From assembly GCA_910584845.1 (NCBI GenBank), contig CAJUDH010000014.1:18064-82063 (forward strand): a stretch of 64,000 nt of DNA. The letters run 5' to 3'. Numbering within the stretch: the stretch's first letter is position 1; every line of letters starts with the position of its first letter. The notes under the pieces are model-generated. The model saw only the letters and a program-made list of their open reading frames with translations. It made no database searches and was not told the origin of the DNA. Positions 10,905 to 20,122 of this stretch are shown one piece after another. Origin of the DNA: an uncultured Lachnospiraceae bacterium (GTDB lineage: Bacteria; Bacillota; Clostridia; Lachnospirales; Lachnospiraceae). Made by a program: the position numbers and the translations under genes.

Positions 10905-11006
10905 TCGAAATTGCAACTGCAACCTCAAGACTTCTCTTTCATGTAATTGTAAATGCAACATCGGATATTGCATTTAACTTTTCAATTAACCTAAATTTAA
11001 TATTAA
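10905..11006. repeat. AT-rich block with repeats (right copy, partly inverted)
   Basis: It contains GAAATTGCAACTGCAAC and TGTAATTGTAAATGCAAC, an inverted half copy (ATTGCATTTAAC), and TTTTCAATTAACC with AAATTTAATATTAAAT. This is the reverse of the AT box found at 6864-6891. It lies upstream of both the MATE remnant and sdaAB. I see no gene between 10853 and 11149. Confidence 0.5.
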
Positions 11007-11056
11007 ATTCCGCCCCCTCCCCTATCGTCCCTTTACATCCATCAAACAACATCCCC

Positions 11057-11084
11057 TTGCCATATCCCCTTTTTGTGGTAAACT
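11057..11084 (+). promoter_or_regulatory. Candidate promoter of the serine dehydratase operon
   Basis: TTGCCA (11057-11062), a 16-bp spacer and TAAACT (11079-11084) lie about 65 bp before the sdaAB start. The match is moderate. Confidence 0.4.
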
Positions 11085-11149
11085 ATTCCCATAACCAGCT
11101 AAAAACCACCGGATTTCAATCCACACAATTACGAAACGAGGGAAATACC

Positions 11150-11830
11150 ATGTCATTTATCAGTATGTTCGATGTCCTGGGCCCCAACATGGTCGGGCCT
11201 TCCAGCTCCCACACGGCCGGGGCCTGTTCCATCGCCCTGATTGCCCGGAAAATGCTGGGCGAGCCTGTAAGCCGGGTGGACTTTACCCTTTATGGTTCCT
11301 TTGCCAAAACATATCACGGCCATGGCACAGACCGGGCCCTTCTTGGGGGTATCATGGGGTTTTCCACCGATGACGAGCGGATCCCCGAAGCATACGCCTT
11401 GGCCGGCCGCCAAGGGATAGCCTACAATTTTTCCTATGACCACACCGAAACCGAACTGCACCCCAACACGGTAGATATACGGCTGGCCGGCATCTACGGC
11501 AATGCCGTTTCCCTGCGGGGGGAATCGGTAGGGGGCGGGAAAATCCGCATCTCCCGCATCAACGGGATCGCTGTGGATTTTTCCGGCGACTACAACACCT
11601 TAATTGTCGTACATAAAGACCGTATCGGCATGGCCGCCCACATTACCAGGTGCTTGAGCGAAGGCATGGTGAATATAGCCTTTATGCGGCTGTTCCGGGA
11701 ATCCAAAGGGGATACTGCCTATAGTATTGTGGAATTTGACGGGGCACTGTCTAACGATGTACAGGAGAAAATTAAAGAAAAACCGGATGTGCAACAAGTG
11801 ATGGCCATTCGCATCCAGGAGGGACAATAA
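11150..11830 (+). CDS. sdaAB: L-serine dehydratase, iron-sulfur-dependent, beta subunit
   Basis: 226 residues. With the alpha subunit it deaminates L-serine to pyruvate and ammonia. The N-terminal part carries the family motif DVLGPNMVGPSSSHTAGACSIA, with GPSSSHT forming part of the substrate and cluster pocket. The C-terminal ~70 residues form an ACT domain (TLIVVHKDRIGMAAHITRCL), probably a serine sensor. ATG 11150 is chosen from family alignment and the purine-rich GAGGGAAA just upstream; an open frame extends to 10670 but through non-coding AT-rich DNA. Its stop overlaps the sdaAA start (TAATG). Confidence 0.95.
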   Translation: MSFISMFDVLGPNMVGPSSSHTAGACSIALIARKMLGEPVSRVDFTLYGSFAKTYHGHGTDRALLGGIMGFSTDDERIPEAYALAGRQGIAYNFSYDHTETELHPNTVDIRLAGIYGNAVSLRGESVGGGKIRISRINGIAVDFSGDYNTLIVVHKDRIGMAAHITRCLSEGMVNIAFMRLFRESKGDTAYSIVEFDGALSNDVQEKIKEKPDVQQVMAIRIQEGQ

Positions 11831-12699
11831 TGGATTTTAAAAACGCGGCAGAGCTGCTTTTGCTCTGTGAAAAAGAGAAATGCCCCATTTCCGAGATTAT
11901 GAAACGCCGGGAATGCCATTTGGCGGAAACGACAATGGAAGATTTAGAGGCACGGATGCGCAGGGTACTGGCAATTATGCGAAAGTCTTCCGCCGAGCCC
12001 CTTGCCAAACCACGCCGTTCCATGGGGGGGCTTTTAGGCGGTGAAGCCCGCCTGGTAGACCTCCACCGCCGGGAAGGGAAATCGGTCTGTGGGGATGTGC
12101 TTTCCCGGGCCGTCGCCTATGCTATGGGCGTGCTGGAAGTCAACAGTTCTATGGGGCTCATTGTAGCGGCGCCCACCGCCGGTTCATCGGGGGTCGTCCC
12201 CGGGGTCTTTCTGGCCCTCCAAAAAGAGCATAGCCTTTCTGACGAAGAACTCCTCCCCGCATTATACAATTCCAGCGCAGTAGGGTTCCTTGCCATGCGC
12301 AACGCCTCGGTGGCCGGCGCGGTGGCCGGGTGCCAGGCGGAAATAGGTGTGGCTTCTGCCATGGCGGCGTCCGGGGCTGTGGAGCTTATGGGCGGCACGC
12401 CCCCCCAATGCCTGGACGCAGCTTCCACCGCGCTTATGAACCTGCTGGGGCTGGTGTGCGACCCGGTAGGGGGGCTGGTGGAATACCCTTGCCAATACCG
12501 CAACGCCATCGGGGCCGCCAATGCGCTGACGGCAGCCGAACTGGCCTTAAGCGGGGTAAAACAGCTGATCCCTTTTGATGAGATGCTGGCCGCCATGTAC
12601 CATGTAGGGCGGCGCTTGGCACCGGAATTTAAGGAAACTGCCCAGGGTGGATGCGCGGCTACGCCGGCGGGATGCGCAGCTTGCGGAAACGCCCGATGA
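11830..12699 (+). CDS. sdaAA: L-serine dehydratase, iron-sulfur-dependent, alpha subunit
   Basis: 289 residues, the usual length for the split-type alpha subunit. Visible family motifs are APTAGSSGVVPG, the long segment around GCQAEIGVASAMAASGAVEL, and CDPVGGLVEYPCQYRNAIGA, whose cysteines help hold the catalytic [4Fe-4S] cluster. The C-terminal Cys-rich tail ends GGCAATPAGCAAC. It overlaps sdaAB by one base and forms an operon with it. The enzyme is oxygen-sensitive and fits an anaerobic amino-acid-fermenting lifestyle. Confidence 0.95.
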   Translation: MDFKNAAELLLLCEKEKCPISEIMKRRECHLAETTMEDLEARMRRVLAIMRKSSAEPLAKPRRSMGGLLGGEARLVDLHRREGKSVCGDVLSRAVAYAMGVLEVNSSMGLIVAAPTAGSSGVVPGVFLALQKEHSLSDEELLPALYNSSAVGFLAMRNASVAGAVAGCQAEIGVASAMAASGAVELMGGTPPQCLDAASTALMNLLGLVCDPVGGLVEYPCQYRNAIGAANALTAAELALSGVKQLIPFDEMLAAMYHVGRRLAPEFKETAQGGCAATPAGCAACGNAR

Positions 12700-12810
12700 C
12701 ACCTATGGGCAAAACCCTGTATAGGTAAACCATCCCTTTCCCTTTGGGCTTTCCCCTGCCCTGTACACACCCCGCAAAACATTTTTATAAAACAGGCTTT
12801 CCTATACAGA

Positions 12811-12848
12811 AAAACAGGGCAGGGGAAAAGGGACACCTGCCCTGTTTT
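12811..12848. terminator. Bidirectional terminator between sdaAA and the GH66 gene
   Basis: AACAGGGCAGG and CCTGCCCTGTT form an 11-bp stem with a 12-nt loop. A-rich DNA precedes it and TTTTCC follows it on the plus strand, so it can end transcripts from both convergent operons. A second 11-bp inverted repeat, CCCCTGCCCTG/CAGGGCAGGGG, overlaps it. Confidence 0.65.
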
Positions 12849-12925
12849 CCCTGCCCGCCCTGCTGTCTGCCACCCTATGGCAAAATCCGAATACCCGGAT
12901 GGATGGCAGGCGCTTTCCTCTGCCT

Positions 12926-14890
12926 TTATTCCATCACCACCATAGTATAATACTCCAGGTATGGCAACGTAAACGTCACCGTCCCGTCCTTTTGCGTAAA
13001 CGCCACCTCTTCCAATATCCCGTCCTGCCAGTCAGGAGAAGCTACCCATACCTTTGTGGGGGGTTTTGTACAATAATGGCTGACTGTTACCTGTTCTTTC
13101 CGGTTAGGCGCCGTCTGGGCCAGGCCCTTGTCCACCCAGCTGTCATGGGACGCGCCGTCAAAATTGAGCAAGTGGAGGATTTCCCTCTGCGGCTCCCCGG
13201 CTTGGCGCTTCTGCTTTGTAAAAGAAGTCACGTTCCCCGGCTGAAAGCCGGATCCGGTACGCCGTCCGCCCACAAAAGTTTCATCCCGCACCTCTGTAAG
13301 CCCCGGCCCCCGCAGAAAATTTTCATAAGCCACCATAAAATCATAGCCCCGGCGGATGTCCTCTTCCAGGCCCCTTGTAATCTGCATAGAATTGCCCGGA
13401 TAATACTCGCTGGAAAGCATCCCCGTATCCCCCAGCTCTAAGTGGCTGGCCCCTGCAGACATTAGCACTGCATTTACATAGTTAATAGACGGCGTATTAA
13501 AATTTTCCGATTTTGGCGCCCCGTAATTCATATAGGCAGCAATCACCGTCCCCTTCCTCCCGCCGCTGCTTTTATAGATTCCGTCAACCTTTTCCTTTAA
13601 GGCGGCAAAATCCGGCGTGTCGGAAGGCCATACTTCCATATAGACAATATCATAATCCACCGCCTTTAGCTGTGGCTCCATCCCATAAGAAGATACCGGA
13701 TTGAAAATCACTTTTTTCCCCAGTTCGTCCACCAGGCGGTTTAGCATGGGGACATAGGCGTTGTCCAGCTGGATTTCCTTCCCTTCATAATCATACCGCT
13801 TCCCCCTGGGCCCCAGGGAGTCCACCTGGATCCCGTCATAAGGGTAGGCCGCAAACAGGTCTTGATGGACTTTAATATAATAGTCCTGCCATAAACGGTT
13901 TGCCGGGTTCATCAGCCAGAATTTTTCTGTCTCCCAGCCGATCCCTGAAATATCGTGGACATCCTGCTCCTGATGGCGCTGGTCACAATACATCCCCCAT
14001 TCCGGGCTTACCCCCGCCTGCTGGTAATTGTCATAAGCGCCAAAAATCAAATTGTAAAAAAAGGATTTCATATTCAGGTCATGGCCGATGCGGATGGTAT
14101 CCAGAAGCGTCTGCCTTCTAGCCAGGGAACGGTTTAAAGTATTCCAGGTGTCCGCAGGGGCTTCTACTGTGCCTGCCAGAGGTTTTTCCTGGGTATCAAA
14201 CACATCATAGTAGAACAGCCCGTTAATATGATGGTTTTTCAACCTTTCCAACGCCCCGGCCACTTCCCCGGCAGGCCGGTCCATTTTTGTCACATAACCA
14301 TATCTGGGAAATACATTCCAGTCCGAAGATACGTCTACCCCAGCCATTTCATAGTCTGCCAATTTCCCCTCCAGATAAAGATATGCCTCCAGGGCATATC
14401 CGGTAAAATCCCGCGGAGGCGCAGGAATGGAAAACACAACCTGCAACGTATCCGGGCTTACAAAAAACGCCTCTTCCCAGACCGCCTTATCCAGATGCCG
14501 CAACGTCAACACTACCGTCCCGGTAGTTTTAGGCGCGCCGGAGAACTTCAATGCCCCCTGTATGGCCTCCCCCGGGTTATACATGCTCCGGTTAAGGGAA
14601 ACCTCACGAAGATACTTTCCCGGGTCCTCTGCTTTCCCCGGCTTTCCCGCTCCGTCCCGGATCCCTTCCAATACCTTTCCTTCCGTCAACCCTATCCCCC
14701 CTTCTGCCCCCGGATATTCCGCTTCCATCAGAACCTGCCCCCACGCCGCCTTAGCGGGCAGTAATGTTTCCAAAACTGCCCCCGGGCAAAGGCCTGCCCC
14801 CTTTGCAGCCCATGCCAGGTTCCCCGGCGCTATAGCCCCTGCCGCTAAGGCCGCCACAAGGAAAACCGCTGTTTTACCTTTTCCTCTCAT
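12926..14890 (-). CDS. Secreted glycoside hydrolase family 66 (dextranase-type)
   Basis: 654 residues with a signal peptide (FLVAALAAGAIAPGNLAWA). An N-terminal beta domain (residues ~95-200, SLNRSMYNPGEAIQGALKF) precedes the GH66 TIM barrel (~200-560). In the barrel YPYDGIQVDSLGPRG contains the expected nucleophile Asp and DIVYMEVWPSDTPDF the acid/base Glu. A C-terminal beta domain ends the protein. GH66 enzymes are endo-dextranases or cycloisomaltooligosaccharide glucanotransferases acting on alpha-1,6-glucan. The ~90-residue CBM35 insertion typical of many cyclising enzymes is not obvious, so endo-dextranase is more likely. It is the last gene of the dextran locus; GGAGG precedes ATG 14890. 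Confidence 0.9.
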   Translation of the reverse strand: MRGKGKTAVFLVAALAAGAIAPGNLAWAAKGAGLCPGAVLETLLPAKAAWGQVLMEAEYPGAEGGIGLTEGKVLEGIRDGAGKPGKAEDPGKYLREVSLNRSMYNPGEAIQGALKFSGAPKTTGTVVLTLRHLDKAVWEEAFFVSPDTLQVVFSIPAPPRDFTGYALEAYLYLEGKLADYEMAGVDVSSDWNVFPRYGYVTKMDRPAGEVAGALERLKNHHINGLFYYDVFDTQEKPLAGTVEAPADTWNTLNRSLARRQTLLDTIRIGHDLNMKSFFYNLIFGAYDNYQQAGVSPEWGMYCDQRHQEQDVHDISGIGWETEKFWLMNPANRLWQDYYIKVHQDLFAAYPYDGIQVDSLGPRGKRYDYEGKEIQLDNAYVPMLNRLVDELGKKVIFNPVSSYGMEPQLKAVDYDIVYMEVWPSDTPDFAALKEKVDGIYKSSGGRKGTVIAAYMNYGAPKSENFNTPSINYVNAVLMSAGASHLELGDTGMLSSEYYPGNSMQITRGLEEDIRRGYDFMVAYENFLRGPGLTEVRDETFVGGRRTGSGFQPGNVTSFTKQKRQAGEPQREILHLLNFDGASHDSWVDKGLAQTAPNRKEQVTVSHYCTKPPTKVWVASPDWQDGILEEVAFTQKDGTVTFTLPYLEYYTMVVME

Positions 14891-14986
14891 TATTTCCTCC
14901 ATCCTGTGCACGTTTCACAGCATTGCACGCCCCATTTTATCAAGTGCGCCAGGTACCGGTGAAATATTTTATCACCTTTCCTCCAG

Positions 14987-17900
14987 CTATTCCACCGGTT
15001 CCAGTACCAGGGCGCTGACCCAGCCAAAGAAGTCCCCGTCCTGGCCCACAACCTCGATTTCATCCGACGGCTTCAGGTACAATACTTTATCTAATGGATC
15101 CCGGGACATCCCGTTATCCCCGTAATCCGAAGGCCTCCGGAAAATATTGCCCACAGGCTGCCCGTTTACCCGGATGCCAAACTGTTCCCGGGTACCGTTG
15201 GAAATCACGGCTAACTGGTACTGCCCTTCCATAAAGGATAAGTGATCCCCCAAAGGAACCTTCAAAGCTTCCCCTGGCTGTAAATCTGCCGCAGGCAAAT
15301 ACAGGCTGGCGGTCCCGTAAGCCCAGGCCGGATAGCGGTATTCCTCCTGGCCTTGGGGATGGGGGCCGGGTACCGGCATCAACACCATCCGGTCCACCCA
15401 GCCATAAGGGCCGGATTCATCCCCTGGCGCGCAGATGCTGATCACATCCTCCGGATCGACATGGATGGGGCGCTGCAGCACATCCATAGTTACGGAACCC
15501 ATATCAAAATCCGTCTCGTTTCTTGTAATAGAGCCAATGCGCTCTCCATTCTTTTTGATTACCAGCGCCGTCCGGTTTCCGTTGCCCACCACAGCAAGAT
15601 AGAAATCCCCACCCGGAAACGCCTCATTTGTGTTTAGGGGGATAACAATCTCATCCCCCGGCTGCAGGTCTGCCGCCGGATTGTCTTTCTGTTTGGGGTA
15701 ATAATCTTCTGCCTCCCAAGAATAGTTCTCCTTGGCGTCCCCCTTTCCGGCAGTTGCCTGTGACGGGATACGGCTTAGGGCCACAGAATCCACCCAGCCA
15801 TATTTCCCACCGGTTTGGCCTTCAATCGCCAGCATATCGCCAGGCTTTAGATCCACCGGTGTTTCCATGGTGTCGTCCGTCATTTCGCCCATACCATAGC
15901 CGGTTTCCTTGCGGGTAACCGTACCTACCAGCCATCCGTTCACTTTTATCCGGAAAAATTCCCGGTTTCCACAGGATCGGACGGTCAGGCGGTAGGAACC
16001 TTCCGCAAATTTACCATGGTCTGATACGGGGATCAAAATTTGCTCCCCCGGCTGCAAATCCGCCGCCGGATTGTCATTTTGCGCCCGGTAATATGCCTCC
16101 CCCTGATAGGTCAGCTTTCCGTCCTCCACCGAAGTATGGGGCTGGGCGCCGGCCTCGAAATCCCCTGCCAGCTCAGTGAGGATCCGCCCCCCTGTCCTTC
16201 CCAGGAACCTTTCCCCGGATACCTTCCGCCTGCTGTTAAGCACGATTTTATCCACCCAGTTTCCGTAGTTATCCGTATCCTGCTCTAAGAACTCCACCGT
16301 AAGGATATCCCCCGGCTTCAAATGTATCCGCTCATCGCCAAGTTCCCTGGTTATATGCCTCATTTCATAGCCAGAACCGGCCCTGGTTCCGGACAATACC
16401 TGGACGCCATTGACACATACGGCCCAGTTTTCCATAACCCCTGTAGTGTAAAGGGTAAAATGATAGTCGTTTTCCGCAAAGCCGTCCGCGGCCAGGATCG
16501 GGAATTCTACTTTCTTGGAAGGATGGTTGACATTTGCCACTTTCCCTCCGGCTTCCAGTTCATCCGGGTAAAAGTCTTCTGCTTCCAAAGTAATCTTTGA
16601 TATTGGCGGCGTAGCCTCTTGCGCCGCCTGCCCCGTTTCTTCTAGTTTCACGTAATCCACCCAGCCATAAGGGCCTGCCCCTGAAAACCCCGGGGCGTAG
16701 ATCGTGATTACATCCTCTTGCTTTAGAGAAAGCACAAAAGGAAGTTTTGCCTCATTCATATCCTCCCAATCCGTCTTATCCCGGGAGGCCATCCCTACCG
16801 GAACGCCATTGACCAAAACCATCAATTTTGTCCGGGTTCCGCTGGAACGGACGGAAAGCATATAGTTGCTTTCCGCAAAGCCATCCAGGTCCTTCACCGG
16901 TATGGCAAAGGCATCCCCCGGCTGCAAATCTGCATACTGCCCCTGTTCCCCTGCGGCTTTATCATAATAATCCATTGCCGGGTAATACAGTTCATTTTTT
17001 GAATTTTGGTTTATCAGCCCATAAAGCCCCAAATCCCTTGCCTCAAATTCTACATACTGCCCATCCCCGGCCAGCTCAAATGGGACCTTGATCTTTTTCC
17101 CATCCTCTTTGACCAGGAACAAGGACAGGTTTTCTTTTGAATCTACTGCCCTGGCAAGCCTGCCCGTTTGCCCACTGGTAAAGCCTTCCGGAATGGGGAT
17201 CCGGATGCGTAATGCCCCTGACGGGCCGACTTGGGCCCCATCCATCTCCAGGGAAATGGTGTAAAAGCTCATGGCGGGGGCGCTTTCTTGTGTAAACCCA
17301 AAAATTCCCCGGACGGTTTCCAAAACCATATCATCGGCCGGCTCTACAAAAAGCGTGGCCCCTGCAGGCACTACGCCCGCCTCGGCTTCCACCTCCACCC
17401 CTGCCGATTCCTCTGCAAACGTTTTGCCGGGCTTCAAAGACATATAATCCACCCAGCCAAAATGGTTGTCTGCTTTTATCGTAACCGTTTGGCCCTTTGA
17501 CAGGTTCAACACCCTATCGGGGACGCAGATGCCATAATCCCCCCAGCCGGTACCGCCCCTTTCAATTGCCGCTTTTTCTTCCCCGTCTACCAAAACCTTA
17601 TAATTCTGGCCGCCGCATACCCGAAGCAAAAGGTTGTAGCGTCCACCCTCAAACGCCTCGTCGTCCGGTATAGGGAAGTGGATCTCCTCCGACGGCTGCA
17701 AATCTGCCGCCGCGCCTCCGTCTGTATTCTTGTAATAATATTTCTCCCCCTCAAACTTCCAGGCATCCTCGTCTACGATCAGGTAAACCCCGCCGTAAAC
17801 CCCTTCATGGGGTTCCATCTGAAAACAAAGCCTCCTGCCTTCCAGCCATGTCCCTGGCATTGGCTCCAGGTCATCCCCTGGCTCTGGGGCAAAGTAAAGC

Positions 17901-20119
17901 TCGCATTCATCCGAATACCCTTCTGGGACCGGAAGATACCCCATGGCTTCCCCATCCACATCTTTGGCCATATCCAGGCGCCCCCCGTCACCGCTGCCTT
18001 GCCGGGAATGCCTGGAAGGTGGCATCTGGATATGGAAACGGTAGAAGAAAACCTTCTGGCCGGCCCCTTTAAACGCCTCCCGGATTTCCTGGCGCACCGG
18101 CCGGGAAACAGCCTCAGCCACAATCCCAGACCCGTCTGGGAAAAAACCTTTTGGGGCAGTCACACGGATTCCCGTAGGTTCATGGGTCTCGTCAAACCTA
18201 GGCGTGGCGTCCCCGGTGCGGATCAGGCGGATATAATCTAAATGCCCCCAGCTTCCGTCCACATCCGAAAATTTTAATATGCTGGATTTTGATAACTCTA
18301 TTTCTGACTCAAAACCCACATCTTTACAAGTCCCTTGTTGGAACTTCCCTCCCCCTGGCGCCGCCAGGCTGCCTGCTACGGGTTCCCTGTCTACCGATAA
18401 CCCCCATTGGGTTCTGGCCCCATTCACCCCCGCATACAGCTTATAGACCCCTGACTGGAAGCCGTCGGTTTTAGAAAGGTCAAAACTGACGCTTCCGCCG
18501 CCGTTGACTTCCACCCGGTCCTGCTCCCCGTGGATTTTGGCGTCCCCGCCGTAAAACACTGCCGAAATATCCTCTGCCTCTACCCAATAGCAGGTATCCA
18601 CACGGATCAGCTTCATCCAGTCCAGATGGGTGTATTTCCCTTCCCCTTCTTCAATGGATACCGTCTCAGAACCATCTAGTTCCAGCTCCCCATGATAATA
18701 ATACTCTGCCATGGCGCTGTACTCCCACCAGCTGCCTTCTTCTTCGGCCTTTGTTATAGTACCGGTTAAATTGCCGTTTACCAAAAGGCGGATTACTTTG
18801 GAATTGCCGTTCATTTTTACCATAACCAAGTATTTCCCGGCCTCAAAATCGGGAACTTTACTTAAATCATAGGTGACCGAGCCGCTGGGCTGCAGCTCCA
18901 TCCGGTTTCCTTCCGATGTATTTTCATTGGCATTGACATAAGATGCAACCTTTTTATCTTCCGCCTCCAGCTGGTACTCCCCTTCCGGCTTGGGTGTAGA
19001 CTCCCCGGTCCGGATCAGCCGGAGGTAATCTACATGGCCCCAGCTTTGATCCATATCCGCCAGCCGGACCATGCTGTCCCCTGACAGCCGGGCTTCCGCC
19101 CCCAGGCCCACATCCACACAAGTACCTTTCTCCCATTTTCCGCCGCCGGGGGACATTATCCTGCCCGCTGCCGCACCGTCAACCATTACTTCCCACTGGG
19201 TCCTGGCCCCGTTTACCCCCGCATATATCTCATACATGCCTGGCTGAAACCCGGACACCTTAGAAAGGTCAAAGGTAAGGTTCCCTCCCCCATTGACTTC
19301 CACCCGGTCCTGATCCCCGTGGATCCCAGCCCCGCCGCCGTAGGATACTACAAAAGTGTCCTCTGCCTCAATCCAGTAATCCGCTTCCAGGCAGTGCAGT
19401 TTTACCCAGTCCAAATGGGCATAATCCCCCTGCCCCTCCGCTATGGCCAATTGATCGTTCTGCTTAAGCTCCAGCAGGCAATAGCTATATTCTGCCAGGT
19501 CTTCATACCCCCAGCCGCTAGGGCCCTTTTTTATCTCCCCTTTTTCCCCGCCATTCACTAACAGCTTTACCAGCCCGGAAGAACCGTTCATATGTACCAA
19601 GACCAGGTATTTTCCCTCCTTAAAATCCGCGATTTTCCCCAGGTCAAAAGTAACGGAACCATTTTGCTGCAGCTCCACCCGGTTCCCGTCGCCATTGGGG
19701 TTTACGTTGTCATAAGAAGCAATGGTGGTATCCTCCGCCTCCAGCTGGTACTCGCCCTTCATCCCGTATCCCCGGCCGGTACCAAAAACCAGGGCGTTGG
19801 ATGCCGTGGCTGCCGTTTTTTCCGCTTGTGGCATAGGCATGGTTTCCGGCGCCTTCCCGTTTTCTGGCGTTCCCCCGTCCCCGGGTACATTTCCTCCCCC
19901 GGGTTTTTTTCCGCCTTCTTCCCCCCTGTTTGCCTGCACGTCCCCGGGGGTTGCCAAACCCGGGGATTTTACCCCGCTGGGCGTTGCCGCCCCATCCCCG
20001 GTTGCCATGCTGTTGCCGCCCCCGCCTGGCAGGCTGCCGGCTGCTGCTGCCCCCACCGGTATCTGGTAAGCCAACATGGCTACGATCAAAACCTGCGCTG
20101 CCAGTTTTTTCCCTTTCAT
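14987..20119 (-). CDS. Giant secreted multi-CBM protein (1710 residues) of the dextran locus
   Basis: A signal peptide (residues 1-28) and a Gly/Pro/Thr-rich linker (to ~120) precede about ten beta-sandwich modules. Type A modules lie at about 123-246, 248-372, 381-508 and 511-637. They begin YQLEAED or YWIEAED and end HLDWVKL or GHVDYLRLIR, as in CBM6/CBM35-like domains. Modules 1-2 and 3-4 are a tandem duplication (DNA 19753-19003 and 18979-18208). After a ZU5-like stretch (~650-770), six type B modules each carry AADLQPGE/D and end YGWVDYV or similar. I see no catalytic residues, sortase motif or SLH domain. It probably binds alpha-glucan outside the cell, next to the GH66 enzyme and transporter. 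GGAGGAG before ATG 20119 overlaps the upstream stop. Confidence 0.85.
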   Translation of the reverse strand: MKGKKLAAQVLIVAMLAYQIPVGAAAAGSLPGGGGNSMATGDGAATPSGVKSPGLATPGDVQANRGEEGGKKPGGGNVPGDGGTPENGKAPETMPMPQAEKTAATASNALVFGTGRGYGMKGEYQLEAEDTTIASYDNVNPNGDGNRVELQQNGSVTFDLGKIADFKEGKYLVLVHMNGSSGLVKLLVNGGEKGEIKKGPSGWGYEDLAEYSYCLLELKQNDQLAIAEGQGDYAHLDWVKLHCLEADYWIEAEDTFVVSYGGGAGIHGDQDRVEVNGGGNLTFDLSKVSGFQPGMYEIYAGVNGARTQWEVMVDGAAAGRIMSPGGGKWEKGTCVDVGLGAEARLSGDSMVRLADMDQSWGHVDYLRLIRTGESTPKPEGEYQLEAEDKKVASYVNANENTSEGNRMELQPSGSVTYDLSKVPDFEAGKYLVMVKMNGNSKVIRLLVNGNLTGTITKAEEEGSWWEYSAMAEYYYHGELELDGSETVSIEEGEGKYTHLDWMKLIRVDTCYWVEAEDISAVFYGGDAKIHGEQDRVEVNGGGSVSFDLSKTDGFQSGVYKLYAGVNGARTQWGLSVDREPVAGSLAAPGGGKFQQGTCKDVGFESEIELSKSSILKFSDVDGSWGHLDYIRLIRTGDATPRFDETHEPTGIRVTAPKGFFPDGSGIVAEAVSRPVRQEIREAFKGAGQKVFFYRFHIQMPPSRHSRQGSGDGGRLDMAKDVDGEAMGYLPVPEGYSDECELYFAPEPGDDLEPMPGTWLEGRRLCFQMEPHEGVYGGVYLIVDEDAWKFEGEKYYYKNTDGGAAADLQPSEEIHFPIPDDEAFEGGRYNLLLRVCGGQNYKVLVDGEEKAAIERGGTGWGDYGICVPDRVLNLSKGQTVTIKADNHFGWVDYMSLKPGKTFAEESAGVEVEAEAGVVPAGATLFVEPADDMVLETVRGIFGFTQESAPAMSFYTISLEMDGAQVGPSGALRIRIPIPEGFTSGQTGRLARAVDSKENLSLFLVKEDGKKIKVPFELAGDGQYVEFEARDLGLYGLINQNSKNELYYPAMDYYDKAAGEQGQYADLQPGDAFAIPVKDLDGFAESNYMLSVRSSGTRTKLMVLVNGVPVGMASRDKTDWEDMNEAKLPFVLSLKQEDVITIYAPGFSGAGPYGWVDYVKLEETGQAAQEATPPISKITLEAEDFYPDELEAGGKVANVNHPSKKVEFPILAADGFAENDYHFTLYTTGVMENWAVCVNGVQVLSGTRAGSGYEMRHITRELGDERIHLKPGDILTVEFLEQDTDNYGNWVDKIVLNSRRKVSGERFLGRTGGRILTELAGDFEAGAQPHTSVEDGKLTYQGEAYYRAQNDNPAADLQPGEQILIPVSDHGKFAEGSYRLTVRSCGNREFFRIKVNGWLVGTVTRKETGYGMGEMTDDTMETPVDLKPGDMLAIEGQTGGKYGWVDSVALSRIPSQATAGKGDAKENYSWEAEDYYPKQKDNPAADLQPGDEIVIPLNTNEAFPGGDFYLAVVGNGNRTALVIKKNGERIGSITRNETDFDMGSVTMDVLQRPIHVDPEDVISICAPGDESGPYGWVDRMVLMPVPGPHPQGQEEYRYPAWAYGTASLYLPAADLQPGEALKVPLGDHLSFMEGQYQLAVISNGTREQFGIRVNGQPVGNIFRRPSDYGDNGMSRDPLDKVLYLKPSDEIEVVGQDGDFFGWVSALVLEPVE

Positions 20120-20122
20120 CCC

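Noticed and set aside
10670..11149. In-frame N-terminal extension of sdaAB
   Set aside because: The extension runs through AT-rich repeat DNA with no ribosome site; the family starts at the ATG at 11150.
12117..12836. Minus-strand open frame opposite sdaAA
   Set aside because: High-GC shadow of a conserved gene; composition is low-complexity Ala/Pro/Ser.
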